In this document: one piece after another, positions 5,697-10,922 of the stretch
Numbering within the stretch: the stretch's first letter is position 1
How the letters are laid out: every line of letters begins with the position of its first letter
Assembly (NCBI GenBank): GCA_964464435.1
Contig: CAYXGE010000062.1
Coordinates: forward strand, 1-10,922
Source: CAYXGE01 sp964464435
Lineage (GTDB): Bacteria > Pseudomonadota > Gammaproteobacteria > Burkholderiales > Methylophilaceae
Length of the DNA stretch: 10,922 nt
Direction: 5' to 3'
Translations under genes and position numbers: made by a program
Notes under the pieces: model-generated
What the model was told of the DNA's origin: nothing
Databases searched by the model: none
The model's input: the letters and a program-made list of their open reading frames with translations, nothing else

Positions 5697-8600
5697 GTGA
5701 AAGCACCAGAAATACCGATAGCAGAACAACAGCGTTTAGCAACGCTATATCGTTACCAAATTCTTGATACGCAAGCCGAACAAGAATTTAACGATATTGT
5801 TGCTTTGGCGGCGCATATTTGCCAAACCCCTGTTGCTGCTATTTCATTGTTGGATCAATCGCGTCAATGGTTTAAAAGTATAGTTGGGCTTGATACCAAA
5901 GAAACCTCCAGGGAAGTCTCTTTTTGCGGACATACAATTCTTGAGCAAGACGTATTTATAGTCGAGGATACGCATCAAGATCAGCGCTTTTTCGATAATC
6001 CTTTAGTCACATCAGCGCCCCATATTCGCTTTTATGCTGGCGTACCGTTAATCACTGAGGATGGTCATGCATTAGGAAGCTTATGTGTAATTGATCACCA
6101 TGTGCGGTCTTTAACAGGTGCACAAATTAAGGCGCTTAAATCACTTTCGTATCAAGTCATTAAATTACTTGAAGCAAGATTATTTAAGTTTCAGTTAGCT
6201 GATGCTAACCATGAGTTATTCAGTATTAACGCGCAACTTGAAAGCGCATTTGAGGTGATGCCTAATTTAATTTGCATCAACGATAAACAAGGTAAAAATA
6301 TTAGCTGTAATGCAAGTTTTGCAAGGTTAGTGGGTGAAAGTCGCGCCTCATTAGTGGGTAAATCCCCTATGGATTTGCTAACAGATGACTGCGCAAAACA
6401 ATTGCTAGCGCTTCACAAAAAAGCTATCAAATCCAAAAAAACGGTGACTGGTGAAATTTGGTTAACTTTCCCTGATGGTTATCGTGGTATTTTTCAAACG
6501 ACACATTCTTTATTATTTAATGAAAATGCGACTATCGAAGGCGTATTGCTTATCGCAGAAGATGTGACTAATCAATATCAATTGCAAGATAAGCTAGCGC
6601 ATCAGCATGAAATATTTACTGCATTAAATGATATTGCTTCACAGTCTATTCATGTGCATTTAAATACACGTTTATTGGATATGCTTAATGTTGGGATGCG
6701 CTACCTTGGCTATCATATAGCGCTGGTGGGTAAACTTGAAAATGACCATTTTCAGATACTAGTTGGCAATTCTAGACAGTTCCAGTTTCAAGAAGGATAT
6801 ACCCACGCACAGTCATTGACCTTGCATCAATTGCTGGTCAACATGCAAGACTCCGAAGTATTGCAGATTAATCAACTCAATCAACATCAACCATCAGTTT
6901 CCAACTGTTATGAAGTAGCGCTAGGTGTGCAATCATATTTGGGCATGTTGGTAAAAGAAACCACTGATGTGCACTATGTCATTGCATTGATGAGCATGTC
7001 AGAACATCAGCAACAGCTGACTGATGAAGATGTTTCTTTTATTCATCTATTAGGTCGATGGATTACTAATATTATTGCTAGAGATCGCATGGCGGATTGC
7101 TTGTTGCAGTCAAACCAGCGTATGGAGTTGGCGCTAGAAGGTGCAAATTTAGGTTTATGGGATTGGCATGTGCCATCGGGTGAAGTTGTGCTGAATGCAC
7201 GCTGGTATGAAATGCTAGGCTATGAAAAAACTGAAATAGAGCCAACGATGGCAGCCTTTGAAAATCTGATTCACATGGATGATAAAGCACACTTTTTTAA
7301 TATGCTTGAACGACATTTTAAAGCTGAAACGACGGTCATGCATGTGGAATTTAGAATGCGCCATCAAAAAGGTCATTGGGTTTGGATTGAGCACTACGGT
7401 AGAGCGGTTGAGCATGATAAAAAAGGGGTACCAACACGCTTGCTGGGCACCCATATGGATATTACTAAACGCAAAAAAGATGAAGATGAAATCAGACATT
7501 TGGCGTTTTATGATGCATTAACTGCGTTACCTAATCGGCGCTTGTTAATGGATAGGCTAGCAAGAGCGCTTGCAACAAGTGCACGCGCAGAGTCCCACGG
7601 AGCCTTATTTTTTATTGATATTGATCACTTTAAAACGCTGAATGATACCTTGGGGCACGACAAAGGTGATATCTTGCTTAAGCAGGTAGCTGAGCGGCTA
7701 ACACAAAGTGTGCGAGATGTTGATACTGTGGCGAGATTGGGGGGTGACGAGTTTGTAGTCATGCTTGAAAATCTTGATGTAGATGATGAGCAGGCACGTG
7801 CCCAAGTAGAATTAGTAGGTAAGAAATTACTTAACGCATTATACCAACCGTATTTAGTAGATGATGGCGATTACCATAGTACTTCAAGTGTGGGTGTGAC
7901 CTTATTTCATGGCCATCAAGATACGCTTGAAGAGTTATTAAAGCGTGCTGATATGGCGATGTACCAAGCCAAAGATGATGGTAGAAATTGTATGCGCTTT
8001 TTTGATCCAGACATGCAAACCATGGTGAAAGAGCGGGTTAAATTAGCAGACGACATGCGCAATGGTATAAAACACAAAGAGTTTTCATTGTTTTATCAAC
8101 CGCAAGTTGATATTGAAGGGCAACTTACAGGGGCAGAAGCCTTATTGCGTTGGAAACATCCTAAACGTGGCATGGTGCCACCCAATGAATTTATTCCATT
8201 GGCAGAAGAAACAGGCATTATCTTGCGTTTGGGGCGATTAGTGCTCGAAATGGGTTGTAACCAATTAGTCGCTTGGTCAAAACTTCCTCATACTGCGCAT
8301 ATCGTGTTATCCATTAACGTGAGTGCCAGACAGTTTCATCAAGCAGATTTTGTGAGTGAGGTGCTAGAAATTTTGAAAAAAACTGGCGCAAACCCTAAAT
8401 TACTCAAGCTTGAATTGACTGAAAGCATGTTGGTGCAAGATGTAGAAGATATTATTGAAAAAATGGAAGTACTGCGTAAGGCTGGCGTGCGTTTCTCGTT
8501 AGATGACTTTGGTACAGGCTTTTCATCATTGTCATACCTTAAGCGTTTGCCACTTAACCAACTCAAAATTGACCAATCATTTGTACGCGACGTACTGACT

Positions 8601-8864
8601 GACCCCAATGATGCTGTGATTGCATGCACGATAGTTACATTAGCACGCAGCCTTGGCTTAGGCGTTATTGCAGAAGGCGTAGAAACCGAAGCGCAGCGTG
8701 ATTTTTTGGCAGAGAATGGTTGCCATGACTTTCAAGGCTACTACTTTAGCCGACCACTTGCTATAGAGCAATTTAATGAATACAGCTTTGCACTCAATTT
8801 TTCACATTACGCATTAAGGAACGAAGGCGATGGGCGCACCCTCCCTAGGCTCAATATTAGCTAG
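5697..8864 (+). CDS. GAF-PAS-GAF-PAS-GGDEF-EAL c-di-GMP turnover protein
   Basis: A 1055-residue cytoplasmic sensor with no membrane segments. Domains in order: GAF (about 24-165, with VSFCGHTIL and the YAGVPLITEDG strand), PAS (about 181-295), a more divergent GAF (about 302-462), PAS_3-type (about 474-592, ending GTHMDITKRK), GGDEF (about 599-755) and EAL (about 785-1030). The cyclase motif GGDEF (682-686) is intact, and the inhibitory site RDVD (673-676) sits exactly five residues before it. EAL (814-816), NVSARQF, ELTES, DDFGTG (936-941), KIDQSFV and IAEGVET are also intact, so both synthesis and breakdown of c-di-GMP look possible. Start choice is uncertain: GTG at 5697 has AGGG five bases upstream, while TTG at 5661 would add 12 residues. 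It overlaps the next gene by 35 bp. What the GAF/PAS domains sense cannot be read from sequence. Confidence 0.92.
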   Translation: MKAPEIPIAEQQRLATLYRYQILDTQAEQEFNDIVALAAHICQTPVAAISLLDQSRQWFKSIVGLDTKETSREVSFCGHTILEQDVFIVEDTHQDQRFFDNPLVTSAPHIRFYAGVPLITEDGHALGSLCVIDHHVRSLTGAQIKALKSLSYQVIKLLEARLFKFQLADANHELFSINAQLESAFEVMPNLICINDKQGKNISCNASFARLVGESRASLVGKSPMDLLTDDCAKQLLALHKKAIKSKKTVTGEIWLTFPDGYRGIFQTTHSLLFNENATIEGVLLIAEDVTNQYQLQDKLAHQHEIFTALNDIASQSIHVHLNTRLLDMLNVGMRYLGYHIALVGKLENDHFQILVGNSRQFQFQEGYTHAQSLTLHQLLVNMQDSEVLQINQLNQHQPSVSNCYEVALGVQSYLGMLVKETTDVHYVIALMSMSEHQQQLTDEDVSFIHLLGRWITNIIARDRMADCLLQSNQRMELALEGANLGLWDWHVPSGEVVLNARWYEMLGYEKTEIEPTMAAFENLIHMDDKAHFFNMLERHFKAETTVMHVEFRMRHQKGHWVWIEHYGRAVEHDKKGVPTRLLGTHMDITKRKKDEDEIRHLAFYDALTALPNRRLLMDRLARALATSARAESHGALFFIDIDHFKTLNDTLGHDKGDILLKQVAERLTQSVRDVDTVARLGGDEFVVMLENLDVDDEQARAQVELVGKKLLNALYQPYLVDDGDYHSTSSVGVTLFHGHQDTLEELLKRADMAMYQAKDDGRNCMRFFDPDMQTMVKERVKLADDMRNGIKHKEFSLFYQPQVDIEGQLTGAEALLRWKHPKRGMVPPNEFIPLAEETGIILRLGRLVLEMGCNQLVAWSKLPHTAHIVLSINVSARQFHQADFVSEVLEILKKTGANPKLLKLELTESMLVQDVEDIIEKMEVLRKAGVRFSLDDFGTGFSSLSYLKRLPLNQLKIDQSFVRDVLTDPNDAVIACTIVTLARSLGLGVIAEGVETEAQRDFLAENGCHDFQGYYFSRPLAIEQFNEYSFALNFSHYALRNEGDGRTLPRLNIS
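8816..8827 (+). promoter_or_regulatory. Double ribosome binding site inside the upstream gene
   Basis: AAGGA (8816-8820) ends nine bases before the ATG at 8830. A second purine run, GAAGG (8823-8827), is too close to be optimal. Both lie within the coding sequence of the GGDEF-EAL gene, so the downstream cyclase is translated from a site crossed by ribosomes finishing the first gene. Confidence 0.55.
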
Positions 8865-9822
8865 GCTAATCGCCTTAACAGCGGAGCGAGATTCCAACTC
8901 GCTTGAAATCTCTTTGGTGCAGACGCTATTTGATTTGGCGGCACCAGGAGAGTTGACTATCTATAAACTTGCCAACGAAAACAGACAAGAGTTTTTGTTG
9001 CTAGGCAATGATGGAACTGTTAGCAAAGTGCAAGTTGCCCCAGATTTGCAAGAAAAATTGCATCGCTGCTTAATACATAACGCGATGATAAGTGTTGATG
9101 GTGAAGGCGGAAAAACCTTACTCATGCATCCACTCAACTCCGCAAAAAATCGTCCGCTTGCAGTGATTGCAATTCAGTCAGAAAGTGAAAACGTTGAAAT
9201 GCAGCAGCTGACGCTTATGTTACTGCAAATTTACAAAAACTTTATGGCACTTATTAACGATAATGAGCGCGATACCCTTACTGGACTGCTTAATAGAAAA
9301 ACCTTTGAAACCAGAATTAACCATGTGATTAACCGTAATCTTGACGCTTATGAGCGTGCACGAGAAACAGAACAACAATATTACTTAGCCATTTTTGATA
9401 TAGACCATTTTAAACGTGTGAATGACACCTTTGGGCATATGGTGGGCGATGAAGTATTGCTGTTATTTTCAAGAATTGTGACGGATTCATTTAGAGAAGA
9501 CGATTTGTTATTCAGGTTTGGCGGGGAGGAATTTGTAGGTGTATTTAAATGCGAAACAGAAGACTCAATACACCAAATGTTAGAGCGCTTTAAACATAAA
9601 GTGCAAACTTATAGCTTTCCACAAGTCGGGCAGGTCACAGTAAGTGCAGGCTATACTGCGGTACGACCGTTTGATACCACGTCAAATATTATTGATAGAG
9701 CTGATGCCGCGCTTTATTACGCCAAAAACGCAGGAAGAAATCGTGTCTGTAAGCATGAAGAATTGATTGAACAAGGTAAATTGCAAGAAAATAAAGTACA
9801 TGGTGAAGTGGAAATGTTTTAA
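8830..9822 (+). CDS. Diguanylate cyclase (GGDEF) with N-terminal GAF-like region
   Basis: A 330-residue soluble diguanylate cyclase, which condenses two GTP into c-di-GMP. The C-terminal GGDEF domain starts at DTLTGLLNRKTFE (residue 148) and includes FDIDHFKRVNDTFGH and the active site GGEEF (231-235). An inhibitory-site RxxD (REDD) lies exactly five residues before it, so product inhibition is expected. Residues 1-140 form a mixed alpha/beta region without membrane segments that reads like a degenerate GAF sensor; this is inferred from strand pattern and size. The start at 8830 lies 35 bp inside the GGDEF-EAL gene, in another frame, which implies co-transcription and probable translational coupling. 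The last 20 or so residues are charged and outside the domain. Two hairpins follow the stop. Confidence 0.92.
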   Translation: MGAPSLGSILARLIALTAERDSNSLEISLVQTLFDLAAPGELTIYKLANENRQEFLLLGNDGTVSKVQVAPDLQEKLHRCLIHNAMISVDGEGGKTLLMHPLNSAKNRPLAVIAIQSESENVEMQQLTLMLLQIYKNFMALINDNERDTLTGLLNRKTFETRINHVINRNLDAYERARETEQQYYLAIFDIDHFKRVNDTFGHMVGDEVLLLFSRIVTDSFREDDLLFRFGGEEFVGVFKCETEDSIHQMLERFKHKVQTYSFPQVGQVTVSAGYTAVRPFDTTSNIIDRADAALYYAKNAGRNRVCKHEELIEQGKLQENKVHGEVEMF

Positions 9823-9826
9823 TGCT

Positions 9827-9843
9827 GGTTGGTATTTGCAACC
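9827..9843 (+). terminator. Weak hairpin after the diguanylate cyclase
   Basis: GGTTG (9827-9831) pairs with CAACC (9839-9843) around a 7-base loop, followed by TTACATTT. It has a short stem and an interrupted T-tract, so it is at most a weak terminator of the c-di-GMP operon. Confidence 0.3.
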
Positions 9844-9865
9844 TTACATTTGCGCCAATAGTAAG

Positions 9866-9887
9866 GCGTGGGCATAAGTACCCACGC
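9866..9887. terminator. Hairpin shared by two convergent genes
   Basis: GCGTGGG (9866-9872) and CCCACGC (9881-9887) form a perfect seven-pair GC-rich stem with an 8-base loop. It sits between the end of the cyclase gene (9822) and the end of the FKBP gene (9903), where a bidirectional terminator is expected. Flanks are only moderately T-rich on either strand (atatta on +, cttactatt on -). Confidence 0.5.
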
Positions 9888-9902
9888 ATATTAGCTACAA
9901 TA

Positions 9903-10529
9903 TTACTCAATACCCAACAATTCAACTTCAAAAATCAAGGTAGCATCTGCGCCAATATCTGGGCCGCTACCGTGCGCGCCGTAGGCTAAATCTGAAGGAA
10001 TCACTAACTCAAATTTGCTGCCCACGTGCATCAACTGCAAACCTTCAACCCAGCCAGCAATCACCCCAGTTACTGGGAATACAATAGGCTCGCCACGGTC
10101 ATAAGAGCTATCAAACACCGTACCATTAATCAAAGAACCTTTGTAATGTACTTTTACGCTATCGCTTGTTGTTGGTTTTGCGCCGCTGCCAGTTACTAAT
10201 GCTTTATATTGTAAGCCGCTAGCGGTGGTGACCACCCCTTCTTTTTTAGCGTTTTCAGCCAAATACGCTGCGCCTTCTGCTTTGTTTGTAGCTGATTGCT
10301 CTGCTTGTACCGCCATTTGGCGCTCTTGGCTCTCACGCTGTACTTGCTCAACCGTGCTTCTTTTATCCGCCTCAGATAAACGTGAAGCATTACCCGCCAT
10401 TACGTCACTTACAGCCAGCGCAACTGACTCTGCGTCTAATTCTAAACCGTCATTTTTAAGTTGACGCGCCATGTTTTCACCCACGATATAACTTAAGCGT
10501 TGGGTTAAAGTATTTAATGTATTTGCCAT
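9903..10529 (-). CDS. fklB: FKBP-type peptidyl-prolyl cis-trans isomerase, FklB-like
   Basis: Catalyses cis-trans isomerisation of X-Pro bonds and assists protein folding. The 208 residues match E. coli FklB (FKBP22, 206 residues) in length and layout. The N-terminal helical dimerisation domain (about 1-105) includes ETYM-like spacing, a glutamine/glutamate-rich helix (RESQERQMAVQAEQ) and the family phrase YLAENAKKEGV. The FKBP fold (about 115-208) contains VKVHYKG, NGTVFDSSYDRGEP, VIAGWVEGLQLM, GSKFELVIP, DLAYG and the final LIFEVELLGIE. The drug/substrate pocket residues (Tyr in HYKG, Phe-Asp in VFDSS, Trp in AGWVE, Tyr in AYG) are present, so it should be active. No signal peptide is seen, which favours cytoplasmic FklB over periplasmic FkpA/Mip. 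The ribosome binding site is weak (gaaagaaa). Confidence 0.92.
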   Translation of the reverse strand: MANTLNTLTQRLSYIVGENMARQLKNDGLELDAESVALAVSDVMAGNASRLSEADKRSTVEQVQRESQERQMAVQAEQSATNKAEGAAYLAENAKKEGVVTTASGLQYKALVTGSGAKPTTSDSVKVHYKGSLINGTVFDSSYDRGEPIVFPVTGVIAGWVEGLQLMHVGSKFELVIPSDLAYGAHGSGPDIGADATLIFEVELLGIE

Positions 10530-10595
10530 TGTGTATTTCTTTCGTTATTTGAGAATAGTCATGCGCGTTATTTTAAAAATGCGGCATAACCTAGA

Positions 10596-10624
10596 ATTAT
10601 GAAGCAGAATGTTAGATAAAACAA
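10596..10624 (-). promoter_or_regulatory. Likely promoter of the FKBP gene
   Basis: On the - strand, TTGTTT (-35, 10624-10619) and CATAAT (-10, 10601-10596) are spaced by exactly 17 bp. The -10 matches five of six bases. The start would be near 10589, giving a leader of about 60 nt. Confidence 0.45.
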
Positions 10625-10660
10625 AACTAGCTTAAGTAAACTTACCTCTAAGTATTATCG

Positions 10661-10690
10661 TTCACCTTTTTAGCATTTTTTTAGTTATAA
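10661..10690 (+). promoter_or_regulatory. Possible promoter of the protease gene
   Basis: TTCACC (10661-10666) and TTATAA (10685-10690, overlapping TATAAA) are spaced by 18 bp, about 50 bp before the start at 10741. The match is moderate and the region is AT-rich, so this is tentative. Confidence 0.3.
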
Positions 10691-10726
10691 AACGTTTTTG
10701 ATTAGCAGCGGTCAGACAATAAAATT

Positions 10727-10733
10727 AAAGGAG
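10727..10733 (+). promoter_or_regulatory. Strong ribosome binding site of the protease gene
   Basis: AAAGGAG lies seven bases before the ATG at 10741. It is the best Shine-Dalgarno match in the window and is strong evidence that the truncated frame at the right edge is a real gene. Confidence 0.75.
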
Positions 10734-10740
10734 CTCTCGT

Positions 10741-10922
10741 ATGTCTCGATACTTTTTTGTGGCACTGACTTTGGCTTTTGCTAACGCTAGCGATGCGCAA
10801 CCCTCAATGGTAGAAACTATGGAGTTAGGGCATTCTATCGTCATGGTCACAACTGAACTACCGGGAGGCTCAAACGGCCGAGGCTCTGGCGTTGTGGTAA
10901 GCCCAGAATACGTAGCCACCAA
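10741..10922 (+). CDS. Secreted trypsin-like serine protease, N-terminal fragment (cut by window edge)
   Basis: The frame from ATG 10741 stays open to the right edge (60 complete codons). It begins with a signal peptide, MSRYFFVALTLAFANASDA, with likely cleavage before QPS. The mature start contains SIVMVTTELPGG and the block GRGSGVVVSPEYVAT. That block is the strand leading to the catalytic histidine in S1-family proteases of the DegP/trypsin-like type, where it is usually followed by N-x-HV. The histidine itself would lie just beyond the window, so catalysis cannot be verified. It is transcribed divergently from the FKBP gene across a 211 bp gap. A conflicting open frame on the opposite strand (10725-10922) has no ribosome binding site or recognisable product and is taken as a shadow. 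Confidence 0.75.
   Translation, partial: MSRYFFVALTLAFANASDAQPSMVETMELGHSIVMVTTELPGGSNGRGSGVVVSPEYVAT

Noticed and set aside
7078..7521. Several open frames of 70-94 codons in both directions inside the GGDEF-EAL gene.
   Set aside because: All overlap a continuous, domain-rich coding frame and have low-complexity, unrecognisable translations.
10725..10922. Open frame on the - strand at the right edge.
   Set aside because: It lies antisense to a frame with a strong RBS, signal peptide and protease block. It has no recognisable product.

Overview
This window looks like chromosomal DNA from a betaproteobacterium, most likely of the Methylophilaceae (Methylotenera/Methylophilus-like). The basis is the gene content and order: a LOG-family protein, a DUF2782 protein, an APH-fold ThrB, a BPSS1780-type membrane protein and a convergent UvrD. 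The moderately AT-rich composition fits too. This placement is inference from protein resemblance; no search was run. There is no sign of a mobile element, phage, CRISPR array, tRNA or rRNA.

Left part (1-2903, + strand). A LOG-family nucleotide phosphoribohydrolase runs in from the left edge. It is followed by a small secreted DUF2782 protein, homoserine kinase (thrB, threonine synthesis) and a multi-pass membrane protein of unknown function. The last two are tightly spaced, with the ribosome binding site of the second overlapping the stop of the first. From the right, the DNA repair helicase uvrD (5095-2900, - strand) converges on this cluster. Its stop codon and that of the membrane protein share one palindromic TTAA.

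Centre (5096-5696). About 600 bp lies between the divergent uvrD and a c-di-GMP gene. It is not empty. It holds a plausible uvrD promoter, a G/C-run hairpin, and a structured element on the + strand that looks like a free-standing small RNA. That element has a strong bulged hairpin, an exposed CUCCUCCC anti-Shine-Dalgarno run, a short hairpin, and a rho-independent terminator with eight T. An AT-rich stretch follows, with an operator-like near-palindrome and a possible promoter. This is the most interesting part of the window.

Right part (5697-9822, + strand). Two c-di-GMP enzymes overlap by 35 bp. The first is a large GAF-PAS-GAF-PAS-GGDEF-EAL protein with intact cyclase, inhibitory-site and phosphodiesterase motifs. 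The second is a smaller GGDEF cyclase with an N-terminal sensor-like region. The overlap suggests translational coupling, so a sensor/turnover enzyme and a dedicated synthase would be made together.

Right end. A cytoplasmic FKBP-type prolyl isomerase (FklB-like, - strand) is followed by a divergent gene starting at 10741 (+ strand). That gene has an excellent ribosome binding site and a signal peptide, and reads as the N-terminus of a trypsin-like serine protease cut off by the window edge.
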